Of a stretch of DNA of 12,415 bases, positions 1 through 7,801 are shown piece after piece. The notes under the pieces were generated by a model, which saw only the letters and a program-made list of their open reading frames with translations, made no database searches and was not told where the DNA came from. Made by a program: the position numbers and the translations under genes. Positions within the stretch are counted from its first letter, which is position 1; each line of letters opens with the position of its first letter. Source of the stretch: Alistipes sp. (GTDB lineage: Bacteria > Bacteroidota > Bacteroidia > Bacteroidales > Rikenellaceae); contig JAIDKM010000013.1 of NCBI GenBank assembly GCA_029051915.1, positions 1-12,415 on the forward strand, read 5' to 3'.

Positions 1-804
1 TACCGCAAGATCGCACGAGTGAATACGGGCGGCTTGAGCGGCAAGGGCATGACGGACGGCGGTTCGCTGATCCGTCCCGAGGCTACGGGCTTCGGCGCCG
101 TCTACTTCTTGCGGCAGATGCTCGAGAAGGCCGGCATGGAGATCAAGGGCCAGACCATCGCCATCTCGGGCTTCGGCAACGTGGCCTGGGGTGCCGCCAC
201 CAAAGCCACCGAACTCGGCGCCAAGGTCGTTACGATCTCCGGCCCCGACGGATATATCTACGATCCCGCCGGCCTCGATGCCGAGAAGATCGCCTACATG
301 CTCGAACTGCGCGCTTCGAACAACGACGTCGTGGCTCCCTACGCCGATAAGTTCCCCGGTTCGAAGTTCATCGCGGGCCGCAAGCCCTGGGAGGTCAAGG
401 TCGACATCGCCATGCCTTGCGCCACGCAGAACGAGCTCGACGGCGAGGATGCCAAAACGTTGTTGGCCAACGGCGTGAAGATCGTCGCCGAGGTCTCGAA
501 CATGGGTTGCCGTCCCGAGGCGATCGACGCGTTCATCGCTGCGAAAATCCCCTACGGCCCGGGCAAGGCCGTGAACGCCGGCGGCGTCGCTACGTCGGGT
601 CTCGAAATGACGCAGAATTCGCAGAAACTCAACTGGACGGCCGAGGAGGTCGACGCCAAGCTGCACCAGATCATGTCGTCGATCCACGGCGCCTGCCTCG
701 AATACGGCACCGAGCAGGACGGCTACATCAACTACATGAAGGGCGCCAACATCGCCGGCTTCATGAAGGTCGCCAAGTCGATGGTCGAGCAGGGTATCTT
801 GTAG
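1..804 (+). CDS. gdhA: Glutamate dehydrogenase, 3' part (probably NADP-linked)
   Basis: Cytoplasmic enzyme for the reversible reductive amination of 2-oxoglutarate with ammonium to glutamate. The reading frame is open from the first base, so the gene starts outside the window; 267 codons are present of about 445 in the family. Codons 20-32 (GGSLIRPEATGFG) join the catalytic and dinucleotide domains. GFGNVA at codons 57-62 is the Rossmann glycine loop, PCATQNEL is at 139-146, and GKAVNAGGVATSGLEM at 188-203 is the conserved C-terminal substrate-domain stretch. The segment EVSNMG (164-169) differs from the EGANMP of enterobacterial enzymes but fits, as I remember them, Bacteroides enzymes. Cofactor preference is inferred from this resemblance and is not proved by any single residue. 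The GTG at 19 is an internal valine, not the start. A terminator follows 24 bp after the stop. Confidence 0.95.
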   Translation, partial: YRKIARVNTGGLSGKGMTDGGSLIRPEATGFGAVYFLRQMLEKAGMEIKGQTIAISGFGNVAWGAATKATELGAKVVTISGPDGYIYDPAGLDAEKIAYMLELRASNNDVVAPYADKFPGSKFIAGRKPWEVKVDIAMPCATQNELDGEDAKTLLANGVKIVAEVSNMGCRPEAIDAFIAAKIPYGPGKAVNAGGVATSGLEMTQNSQKLNWTAEEVDAKLHQIMSSIHGACLEYGTEQDGYINYMKGANIAGFMKVAKSMVEQGIL

Positions 805-828
805 CTCCTTTCCGTCGAATGAACAGAG

Positions 829-856
829 ACACCCGGCCGCTCGGCCGGGTGTTTTT
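829..856 (+). terminator. Rho-independent terminator of gdhA, possibly bidirectional
   Basis: A perfect 9-bp G+C-rich stem, CACCCGGCC (830-838) with GGCCGGGTG (843-851), encloses a GCTC loop and is followed by five T (852-856). The A at 829 and T at 852 can add a pair. An outer repeat, CAGAGAC at 824-830 and GTCTCTG at 858-864, could form an alternative longer arm. On the minus strand the stem is preceded by A5 but has no good U run after it, so it may only weakly stop transcription of the convergent gene ending at 871. Confidence 0.9.
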
Positions 857-870
857 CGTCTCTGCTTTCA

Positions 871-1170
871 TCAGAACAGCATGCCGACTTCCATGCCGAA
901 AGTCAGTTTGTGGAGCCACTCTTCGGAACCCCTCAATACGGGCGACACAAGATCGTAGTCGGCAGAAAAGCGTACTCCGAAATTCGCAGCATAGCCGTTG
1001 CGCAGTTCACGGAAATCGCGGTCGCAGAAGCTCATGGCCGCTCCGCCGATAACCAGCGGAACCGCAACAAGCGCCATCCGGCCGCGCCCGAGGCTGTCGC
1101 GTTCATAGGCGCAGGAGGAGCCCGGCAGCAGCGAACAGAGCACCGGGAGCCAGAAAAGAAGGTTCTTCAT
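871..1170 (-). CDS. Short exported protein of uncertain family, possibly a truncated envelope protein
   Basis: A 99-residue product if it starts at the ATG at 1170; an upstream start at 1221 would add 17 polar residues in front of what looks like a signal peptide, so I prefer 1170. Residues 1-21 have a lysine, a hydrophobic core (LLFWLPVLCSLLPG) and a short SSCA end, consistent with export. The Cys does not sit in a good lipobox, since there is no Leu three residues before it. The middle (LGRGRMALVAVPLVIGG, then FRELRNGYAANF) reminds me of the N-terminal part of Bacteroidales PAP2-family phosphatases, but the PAP2 catalytic motifs are absent. The end, LTFGMEVGMLF, has alternating hydrophobics and a terminal Phe, like the last strand of an outer-membrane barrel. 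It may therefore be an internally deleted remnant. The family link is memory-based and weak. It is convergent with gdhA. Confidence 0.5.
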   Translation of the reverse strand: MKNLLFWLPVLCSLLPGSSCAYERDSLGRGRMALVAVPLVIGGAAMSFCDRDFRELRNGYAANFGVRFSADYDLVSPVLRGSEEWLHKLTFGMEVGMLF

Positions 1171-1438
1171 CGATTCGGATTCATCGTTTCTCGGGCAAAA
1201 AAAGCGTGGAACACTTCGCACGATCCACTGATGAGGTCTTGGCGTACCCGGTGTAGAGAACGATACGAATGCCCACGCCGAAAAACGACGCGAGCATCAA
1301 CCTTGCTGCTCCTACACCTCAAAACCGCCAAGTTTCATCAGTAAGAAAGTAAAGCCGAGGCGCAGTATCTTCGGCACCAGCCAAAGTACGAATAAGCCTC
1401 GGCAAAAATTTGCCAAGGCTTCGGCTAAGAGTCCGGGT
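1171..1438. other. Gene-poor spacer with hairpins and a doubtful 38-codon ORF
   Basis: Lies between the calcium pump stop and the short minus-strand gene. No clear TAnnTTTG promoter box is visible on the minus strand; the nearest is TACTTTG (1382-1388), one base short. A minus-strand frame from the ATG at 1297 to the TGA at 1181 encodes 38 residues beginning MLASFFGVGIRIVLYTGY. It ends 10 bp before the ATG at 1170. Another minus-strand frame is open, with hydrophobic content, from the pump stop to a TAG at 1312-1314. Neither has supporting evidence beyond being open, and I do not call them genes. The hairpins are described separately. Confidence 0.5.
1394..1421 (-). terminator. Candidate terminator hairpin after the mre-rodA-pump block
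   Basis: Left arm AAGCCTCGGCAAA (1394-1406) and right arm TTTGCCAAGGCTT (1409-1421) pair over 13 positions with one mismatch (1400/1415), starting 17 bp past the pump stop codon. The A/T-rich loop end would open to a normal loop. No run of U follows on the minus strand, so if it stops transcription it is an imperfect intrinsic terminator, or it may protect the 3' end. The left arm also matches 1354-1361 in reverse complement, which allows a competing fold. Confidence 0.4.
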
Positions 1439-4009
1439 TCACGAGCGCCTCACCGCCCTCACCGCTTCTCCGCCCCAGGCCAGCAGCGACGTCGCGCCGA
1501 TCACGGCCGCCCATTCGCGCCACGACAGGGGTTCCGTCCGGAAAACTTCGCCGCCCAGTTCTACGATCGCCACCTGCCCGACTCCGATCGCCAGCAGGAT
1601 CAGGAAGAATTCGCGGCAGCCTTTCACCGAGGCGAATACCGAACGGCGGGTCTCGAATCCCCGGGCGTTGAACATGTTCCAGAATTGCATGAAGACGAAT
1701 ACCGAAAAGAAGATCGTCAGTTGCCGCACCGTCAGCCCCGTGTCTCCGGCGTTCCACCACGCCAGCAGCCCCAGCAGTACGCCGATCATGATTCCGCCGC
1801 AGACAAGGATCGTCCGGGCCATCGCCGGCGTGATGATGAATTCGTCGCGCGGGCGCGGCCGGTCGGCCATCACTTCGGCGTTGGGCGGCAGCGAGGCCAT
1901 CGCCATCGCCGCAAAAGTGTCCATGATGATGTTGACCCACAGGATCTGCACTACCGTAAGAGGCATCTCCGTCCCGAAGATCGCTCCGAACAGACAGACT
2001 ACGATCGCCGCCAGGTTGATCGTCAGTTGAAACAGCACGAAGCGTTGGATGTTGCGGTAGAGCGAGCGGCCCCACATCACGGCCGTCGCGATCGACGAAA
2101 ACGAGTCGTCCAGCAGCGTGATATCCGAGGCTTCCTTGGCCACCGAGGTTCCCGAGCCCATCGAGAGTCCTACATGGGCAAAGTTGAGTGCCGGAGCATC
2201 GTTCGTCCCGTCGCCCGTTACCGCCACTACTTCGCCCGTTCGTTGCAGCAGGCGCACCAGGCGTTGTTTGTCCAGCGGGCGCGCCCGCGACAGGATCTTC
2301 AGCTCTCCCACCCGGGCAAGCAGGTCGTCGTCGCTCGCCGCCGCAAATTCCGTTCCCGTCATGCGGTTGCGGTCGTCGTCCGTCGCATCGTCCCACAGGC
2401 CGATCTGACGGGCTATTTCGCAGGCCGTCGCCGAAGTGTCGCCCGTTACGATCTTCACCGCAATGCCGGCCCGCAAGCAGCTCCGCACAGCTTCCGGCAC
2501 CTCCTCGCGCACCGGATCGGCGATCGCCGCCACGGCCGAGAAGCGTAGCCCGCCGCGCGCCACCGCTTCTTCGCAGGTCGCCGCATCGGTCTCGGCCCAC
2601 GCCACGGCCAGCGTCCGCATCGCCCGGCTCTGGAGATCGACCAGACGGGCGTTCACCTGCGCATCCCGACCGTCCGCCGAGCACAGCGCCCGCACGATCT
2701 CCGGAGCTCCCTTCACGCACACCAACCGGCGGCCGGATACTCCGCTGCGGATGATCGTCGCCATATATTTGCGTTCGGTCGAGAAGGTCAGACGCTCGAT
2801 AATCTCCGCCCCGGCCCGCAGTGATTCATAGTCGAAGCCTTCTTCGCGCAGCCATACAAGCAGCGCCCCTTCGGTCGGGTTTCCAAGAATCCTCCCCTCG
2901 GCATCCAGAAAGGCCGTGGAGTTCGCCGCCACAACTTCGGCGAAATCACGTTCCGGCAGTTCATCGTAGCGTTCCAGTTCCCGCACCCGCATGCGGTTTT
3001 GCGTCAGCGTGCCGGTCTTGTCGGTGCAGATCACCGTTACGGCGCCCATCGTCTCGCAGGCGTGCATCCGGCGCACCAGGTTGTTCGTCCGCAGCATCCG
3101 GCGCATCGACATCGCCAGCGAAAGGGTGATGCTCATCGGCAGCCCCTCGGGTACGGCCATCACGATGATCGCTACCGACACCATGAACAGATGAAGTACT
3201 TGTTGCGAAATCGTCAGCCAGTCGTTGTGCAGCAGGTCGCCCGCCAGGAGGGCCTTGCCCAGCATGATGCAGAAGATCGCCACGGCCAGCGCTATTCCGG
3301 CCCGGCCGATCAGCCGCGAGAGCCTCTCCAGCTGGCGGTCCAGCGGCGTCGGTTCGTCCGACTGCACGGTCGCCTGCTCCGTTACGCGTCCCGCTTCGGT
3401 CCGGTCGCCCACGGCCGTTACCACCATGCGGCCGTAGCCGTCGGCGACTACCGTGCCGCGCAGCACCCGGTTCGAAGGATAGGTCGCTTCCGGGTCGAAG
3501 CACGCTTCGTCGACCGTCTTGTCCGCTTCGGGCTCTCCCGTCAGGGTCGATTCGTCCACCTTGAGCGACACCGCCTCGACCAGTTCCCCGTCGGCCGGCA
3601 CCGTCTCGCCGCTCTCGATCACAAGCAGGTCGCCCACGACCACCTCACGGCGCGGAATCGAGCACATCGTGCCTCCGCGCATCGCCTTGACCGGCACGTC
3701 GTCGTTGACCTTGTTCAGACGCCGGAAGCGCCGCCGGGCGTCCCATTCGAAAGCAAAACCCACGCACGTCGCCAGCACGATCGCACAAAGAATGCCCGCC
3801 GATTCCGTAAAATCGCGGTGTACGCACCCGATCGCCAGCGACAGCACAGCCGCCACGGACAATACCTTGATGATCGGGTCGCGGAATTTTTCCAGGAGCA
3901 GTTTCCACGGCGACTCTTCGCGCGGCGGGGCAATGACATTTTCGCCGTACCGCCGACGGCTCTCGGCAACTTCGGCGGCGGACAATCCGGCAGGATCGAA
4001 ACGAATCAT
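1439..4009 (-). CDS. Calcium-transporting P-type ATPase, PMCA-like (P2B)
   Basis: Membrane pump of 856 residues that uses ATP to move Ca2+ out of the cytoplasm. In order: two N-terminal membrane segments (about 45-87), actuator loop with TGEP (157-160, where TGES is usual), TM3 and TM4 (about 236-300) with the ion-binding PEGLP (287-291), phosphorylation motif DKTGT with acceptor Asp330, nucleotide-binding KGAPE (433-437), hinge TGDGTNDAPAL (598-608), then further membrane segments. TM6 has WVNIIMDTFA (691-700); its Asn693 and Asp697 match the single Ca2+ site of PMCA-type pumps. No long C-terminal calmodulin-binding tail is present, as expected in bacteria. I chose the ATG at 4009, 7 bp after the rodA stop, because the next one upstream (4054) would overlap rodA by 38 bp and add a polar tail. 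It is probably co-transcribed with rodA. The substrate is inferred from motifs; another divalent cation is possible. Confidence 0.9.
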   Translation of the reverse strand: MIRFDPAGLSAAEVAESRRRYGENVIAPPREESPWKLLLEKFRDPIIKVLSVAAVLSLAIGCVHRDFTESAGILCAIVLATCVGFAFEWDARRRFRRLNKVNDDVPVKAMRGGTMCSIPRREVVVGDLLVIESGETVPADGELVEAVSLKVDESTLTGEPEADKTVDEACFDPEATYPSNRVLRGTVVADGYGRMVVTAVGDRTEAGRVTEQATVQSDEPTPLDRQLERLSRLIGRAGIALAVAIFCIMLGKALLAGDLLHNDWLTISQQVLHLFMVSVAIIVMAVPEGLPMSITLSLAMSMRRMLRTNNLVRRMHACETMGAVTVICTDKTGTLTQNRMRVRELERYDELPERDFAEVVAANSTAFLDAEGRILGNPTEGALLVWLREEGFDYESLRAGAEIIERLTFSTERKYMATIIRSGVSGRRLVCVKGAPEIVRALCSADGRDAQVNARLVDLQSRAMRTLAVAWAETDAATCEEAVARGGLRFSAVAAIADPVREEVPEAVRSCLRAGIAVKIVTGDTSATACEIARQIGLWDDATDDDRNRMTGTEFAAASDDDLLARVGELKILSRARPLDKQRLVRLLQRTGEVVAVTGDGTNDAPALNFAHVGLSMGSGTSVAKEASDITLLDDSFSSIATAVMWGRSLYRNIQRFVLFQLTINLAAIVVCLFGAIFGTEMPLTVVQILWVNIIMDTFAAMAMASLPPNAEVMADRPRPRDEFIITPAMARTILVCGGIMIGVLLGLLAWWNAGDTGLTVRQLTIFFSVFVFMQFWNMFNARGFETRRSVFASVKGCREFFLILLAIGVGQVAIVELGGEVFRTEPLSWREWAAVIGATSLLAWGGEAVRAVRRS

Positions 4010-4016
4010 AACGGGA

Positions 4017-5459
4017 TCAGCTGGCTTGCAGCGGGAACTGCCGCGACGAGGCATCGAGCCGCACGGCGATGAACAACAAAATGGTGAAGGCGATCAGCGA
4101 CGAGCCGCCGTAACTCATATAGGGAAGCGGAATACCCATCACAGGCATCAGCCCGATGGTCATGCCGACGTTCACCAGCACATGGAACAGCAGAATCGAT
4201 GCCACACAGTAGCAGTAGATGCGGCCGAAAGGTTCCTGTTGGTACTCGCCCATGCGCATAAGCCTGAGAATCAGCAGGCACAGCAGCAGCAGCACGAATG
4301 CCGAGCCCAGAAATCCCCACTCTTCGCCTACCGTGCAGGAAATGAAGTCGGTATGTCGCTCGGGGACGAATCCGTATTTGATCTGCGTGCCTTGCAGGAA
4401 TCCCTTGCCGACCCAGCCGCCCGAGCCGATCGCGATCTTCGACTGGTTGACGTTGTAGTCGATGCCCCGCGGGTCGCTGATGATGCCCAGGAAGCTCAGG
4501 ATGCGATCTTTCTGATGGGGTTTGAGTACCGAGTTGAAAATATAGTCGGTCGTCGAGAGGAAGATCATCGAGCCGATGAAAAGTCCCACCGGCAGGAAGA
4601 TGCTGCGCAGGTTCGTACGATAGGCATAGGCCGCCACCGCAACGAACGAGAGGAGGGTTACGGCCAGCAGCGCCCCGTAGAAGGTTACCGCCCCCGGGGC
4701 GATGAAGTACATCGTCCAGTAGAAGAGCAGGCTCGCCAGCGCCAGCATCGCCAGATAGATGATGCGCGAGCGCCATTCGCCGCTGATCGTCGCCTCGGCG
4801 AACGTGCAGAGCACGATCAGCAGCACCAGCAGGGTCGCCGGCGAAAGGAGGAACGAGGCGATGAAAAGTCCCGCCACCAGCAGAATCGGGATGCAGAGCC
4901 ACCGGTTCAGCCCTTCGCGGTAGAGCACGAACAGGAACGAGCACAGCACGATGCCCGATCCCGTATCGTTCTGCAGCACGATGATTATCAGCGGCATGCA
5001 GATGACCAGGCCGACTTTCAGCAGGTCGTGGGGTTTGTTTATCGAGAACGAGTAGGAGCTCATCACTCGGGCGAGGGCCAGCGCCGTGGCGATCTTCACG
5101 AACTCGACGGGCTGCACCCGGAACGATCCGAATTCGAACCACGCTTTGGCTCCGTTGACTTCCTTGCCGAAGAAGAGGGCCGCCACCAGCACCGCCAATC
5201 CCGCAAAGTAGGCCGGGTAGGCCAGCATGTGGATCAGGCGCTTGTCCAGCAGCAGCACGACCAGCGCCGCGACCCACGCCACCCCGATCCACACCAGTTG
5301 CTTCATGTAGAAGTGCGACATCGCGAAAACGTTGACCGAGTTTTCGTTGTACGAGGCCGAGAAGATCGATACGGCCCCCGTTACCACGATCGCCGCATAG
5401 AGCAGCACCGTCCAAAGGTCGACCCATCCGAAGATCCGGTTATAGCGTTCAGCGATCAT
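4017..5459 (-). CDS. rodA: Peptidoglycan glycosyltransferase RodA (SEDS family)
   Basis: Inner-membrane SEDS protein that polymerises lipid II into glycan strands during side-wall growth, working as a pair with PBP2. Many hydrophobic segments span the 480 residues. Family motifs: QNDTGSGI (163-170), KDRILSFL (317-324), SKIAIGSGGWVGKGFLQGTQ (340-359), PERHTDF (366-372), whose Asp371 aligns with the Asp required for activity in other RodA proteins (Asp262 in E. coli, from memory), and PYMSYGGSS (446-454). The protein is about 110 residues longer than E. coli RodA, and most of the excess lies between residues 165 and 316 as added hydrophobic segments. The ATG at 5459 lies inside the end of mrdA: the 11 bases ATGATCGCTGA contain both the rodA start and the mrdA stop, which suggests translational coupling. 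RodA rather than FtsW is supported by the mrdA partner and the mre genes. Confidence 0.95.
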   Translation of the reverse strand: MIAERYNRIFGWVDLWTVLLYAAIVVTGAVSIFSASYNENSVNVFAMSHFYMKQLVWIGVAWVAALVVLLLDKRLIHMLAYPAYFAGLAVLVAALFFGKEVNGAKAWFEFGSFRVQPVEFVKIATALALARVMSSYSFSINKPHDLLKVGLVICMPLIIIVLQNDTGSGIVLCSFLFVLYREGLNRWLCIPILLVAGLFIASFLLSPATLLVLLIVLCTFAEATISGEWRSRIIYLAMLALASLLFYWTMYFIAPGAVTFYGALLAVTLLSFVAVAAYAYRTNLRSIFLPVGLFIGSMIFLSTTDYIFNSVLKPHQKDRILSFLGIISDPRGIDYNVNQSKIAIGSGGWVGKGFLQGTQIKYGFVPERHTDFISCTVGEEWGFLGSAFVLLLLCLLILRLMRMGEYQQEPFGRIYCYCVASILLFHVLVNVGMTIGLMPVMGIPLPYMSYGGSSLIAFTILLFIAVRLDASSRQFPLQAS

Positions 5460-7278
5460 ACGAAGGATAGTAGATGTTCATGTTTTTGATCCGCTCCAGC
5501 AGTTCGGGACGGCGGATCGTGTCCGTCAGGTAGAACTCTTCCAGCAGGCTGGCGATCGGCAGGGCCGCCGAGGCTCCGTATCCGCCGTTCTCCACATAGA
5601 CCGAGATGGCGATCTTGGGGTTGTTCCGCGGCGCAAAGGAGAGGAAGGTCGAGTGGTCTTTGCCGTGGGGATTCTGGGCCGTACCGGTCTTGCCGCAGAC
5701 GTCCCACCCTTCCAGATAGGCGTCCGTCGAGGTTCCGGCCACGTTCACGCCGCGCCACATGCCGTCGACGATGGGTTCGAAATAGCGGGGTTCGACCATC
5801 GTGTAGTGGCGTTCGTAGAAGCGGGCGTCGAGCGAGTCGCGGCCTTCGATCTCCTTGACAATGTGTGGGATGTAGTAGTAGCCTCGGTTGGCGACGATCG
5901 CCGCCAGGTTGGCCAGCTGCAGGGGCGTGCAGCCCAGCTCGCCCTGACCGATCGAAAGCGAGAGCAGCGTGAGCGAGTTCCACGAGCGGCGGTAGCGCTT
6001 GTCGTAGAACTCTTGGTCGGGAACATAGCCGCTGCCTTCGTCCAGAAAGTCCGAGCCTAACTTGCGGCCGAATCCGAAGCTCGATACATATTTCTTCCAC
6101 ACTTCGAATCCTTCGCGCACTCCTCCGTAGCGGGAGTTGTCCAGAATGTCTCGGAATACATAGCAGAAATAGGCGTTGCACGACGTCGCCACCGCATAGC
6201 GCAGATCCAGCGGCGACGAATGCGCGTGGCAGGCCATCCGTTGACGGCCCACTTGATAGCCCATGTGGCATTCGTGCAGGTCGGAGGGGCGCAGCACTCC
6301 TTCTTGCAGGCCGATCAGCCCCTGCACTACCTTGAACGTCGAGCCCGGAGGGTACTTGGCTTTCACCGCCCGGTTGAAGAGCGGACGGCGTTTGTTGCGC
6401 AGCATGCGCATGTAGTTGTTTCCGCGTTCGCGTCCCACCAGTTCGTCCGGATCGTAGCTCGGCGAGGAGACCATCATCAGGATCTCGCCCGTCGCCGGGT
6501 CGATGGCTACGGCGGCCCCGACTTTGCCGTGCATAAGTTCTTCGCCGAGCAGTTGCAGACGGGTGTCGATCGTGCTGACAATGTAGCGGCCCGGCTCGGG
6601 CAGCGAGTCGTAGCGGCCGTCCAGATAAGAACCCTTGATCTCTCCGTGGGTGTCGATTTCTTGAATCTTGACTCCCTTGTTGCCTCGGAGCACCGTTTCG
6701 TAGGCCGATTCCACGCCCGTCATGCCTACGTAGTCGCCCGGTTGATAGTAGGGATGGCGTTTCAGATACTCCGCCGTTACTTCGCTCACGAATCCCAGCA
6801 GGTTGCCGCCCACCTTGCTCGGATAGCGGCGTACCGTACGATAGACCGTGTAGAATCCGTGGAAGTTGCATTCATCGAAGCGCAGCTTGGCTTCTTTGGA
6901 GATGTAGCTCGTTACCAGGCGCGGCGCACGCGGGCGCACCCGCGCATTGGCCAGTTCGCGCCGCAGTTTCTCATACGAGAGGCCCAGCACTTCGCACAGC
7001 CGCACCGTGTCGAATCCTCGTTTGTCGATCTCCCGATAGATCACCATCAGGTCGTAGCACTCGTTGTTTTGCACCAGGAATTCGCCGTTCCGGTCGAGTA
7101 CTTCGCCGCGCAGCGGGTACTGCACTACATGGCGCAGTACATTGGCCTTGGCCATCTCTTCGTAGCGGGCGTCGAAAAGTTGAAGCCACGCCAGCCGGCC
7201 GAGGAGCAGCAGAAATACCAGCACCACCACTCCTTGCAGCAGGCGCATGCGGGCGAATCCTCCGACCGGGCCGTTCAT
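5449..7278 (-). CDS. mrdA: Penicillin-binding protein 2 (elongasome transpeptidase)
   Basis: Class B penicillin-binding protein that crosslinks new peptidoglycan in the periplasm and is the target of beta-lactams such as mecillinam. The product has 609 residues, typical for PBP2. A short cytoplasmic N-terminus is followed by one membrane anchor (about 12-34), the dimerisation/pedestal domain beginning near PLRGEVLDRNG (55-65), and the transpeptidase domain. Its three active-site motifs are intact: STFK (313-316, nucleophile Ser313), SCN (366-368) and KTG (530-532). I chose the ATG at 7278, which overlaps the mreD stop as ATGA. An upstream start at 7389 would lie fully inside mreD and add 37 residues of composition unlike a PBP. 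The end overlaps rodA by 11 bp. Confidence 0.95.
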   Translation of the reverse strand: MNGPVGGFARMRLLQGVVVLVFLLLLGRLAWLQLFDARYEEMAKANVLRHVVQYPLRGEVLDRNGEFLVQNNECYDLMVIYREIDKRGFDTVRLCEVLGLSYEKLRRELANARVRPRAPRLVTSYISKEAKLRFDECNFHGFYTVYRTVRRYPSKVGGNLLGFVSEVTAEYLKRHPYYQPGDYVGMTGVESAYETVLRGNKGVKIQEIDTHGEIKGSYLDGRYDSLPEPGRYIVSTIDTRLQLLGEELMHGKVGAAVAIDPATGEILMMVSSPSYDPDELVGRERGNNYMRMLRNKRRPLFNRAVKAKYPPGSTFKVVQGLIGLQEGVLRPSDLHECHMGYQVGRQRMACHAHSSPLDLRYAVATSCNAYFCYVFRDILDNSRYGGVREGFEVWKKYVSSFGFGRKLGSDFLDEGSGYVPDQEFYDKRYRRSWNSLTLLSLSIGQGELGCTPLQLANLAAIVANRGYYYIPHIVKEIEGRDSLDARFYERHYTMVEPRYFEPIVDGMWRGVNVAGTSTDAYLEGWDVCGKTGTAQNPHGKDHSTFLSFAPRNNPKIAISVYVENGGYGASAALPIASLLEEFYLTDTIRRPELLERIKNMNIYYPSYDR

Positions 7279-7793
7279 AGGCGGACAACGAATTTTGCCG
7301 TGAACATACGGCTCAGCAGCCAGACCACCGCCACCGTTACCGCGCTGCTCGCAACGACTCGCACCGCCGTGCGCAGCGCATGGCTCCACGAAAGCGCCTC
7401 CAGCGTAAAGAAAACCGTATGATGCACCAGCACCAGTACGATCAGGTAGTTCAGGAAAACATGGTGTCCGAGTCGTTCGGGCGAGGGTATCCCGCCTTCG
7501 CGCAGGTCGTCGCGGTTATACAGGGAGGTCAGTACCGGTTGACGGACGAATGCCAGCAGCAGCGTCGCCATCGTGTTGATGCCGGCCGTTCCCATCAGAA
7601 AGTCCATCGCCGCTCCCATCAGCAGGCCGGCAAGGAGCACCAGCACCGGCAGGGCGTCCACCGGCAGCAGCACCACGAAAGCCACATAAATCAGCGGGTT
7701 CAGATAGATGCTCACCGATAGGTTGTCGAACAGGAAGATCTGCAGCAGCACGGTGATCAGAAAAAGCAGCGAATAGGTCGTTACTCGGTACAT
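7275..7793 (-). CDS. mreD: Rod shape-determining protein MreD
   Basis: Small integral membrane protein of 172 residues, the usual MreD size. It links MreC and MreB to the peptidoglycan synthases in the inner membrane. About five to six hydrophobic segments are visible, near residues 6-23, 31-45, 48-66, 70-83, 112-130 and 141-161. A charged loop (about 92-108) lies between the fourth and fifth. MreD sequences diverge strongly, so the call rests mainly on size, topology and position between mreC and mrdA. The stop overlaps the mrdA start by 4 bp (ATGA), and the gap to mreC is 8 bp, as in a coupled operon. Confidence 0.9.
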   Translation of the reverse strand: MYRVTTYSLLFLITVLLQIFLFDNLSVSIYLNPLIYVAFVVLLPVDALPVLVLLAGLLMGAAMDFLMGTAGINTMATLLLAFVRQPVLTSLYNRDDLREGGIPSPERLGHHVFLNYLIVLVLVHHTVFFTLEALSWSHALRTAVRVVASSAVTVAVVWLLSRMFTAKFVVRL

Positions 7794-7801
7794 CGGGGTT
7801 T

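Noticed and set aside
490..507. EVSNMG in GdhA where E. coli has EGANMP
   Set aside because: It resembles the Bacteroides enzymes as I remember them; the surrounding catalytic segments are conserved.
3530..3541. TGEP instead of TGES in the calcium pump
   Set aside because: The Glu needed for dephosphorylation is kept, and variation at the fourth position is seen in bacterial P-type ATPases. It is not evidence of inactivity.
3519..5489. 656-codon plus-strand open frame
   Set aside because: It lies antisense to the calcium pump and rodA, whose motifs are intact. The product is rich in His, Gln, Arg and Asp with no domain, as expected from the complement of G+C-rich coding DNA.
7279..7389. Upstream start for mrdA giving 646 residues
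   Set aside because: The added 37 residues lie wholly within mreD and are unlike a PBP N-terminus. The ATGA overlap at 7275-7278 is a better start.
6220..7422. 400-codon plus-strand open frame
   Set aside because: It is antisense to mrdA and the end of mreD, has low-complexity composition and no recognisable motif.
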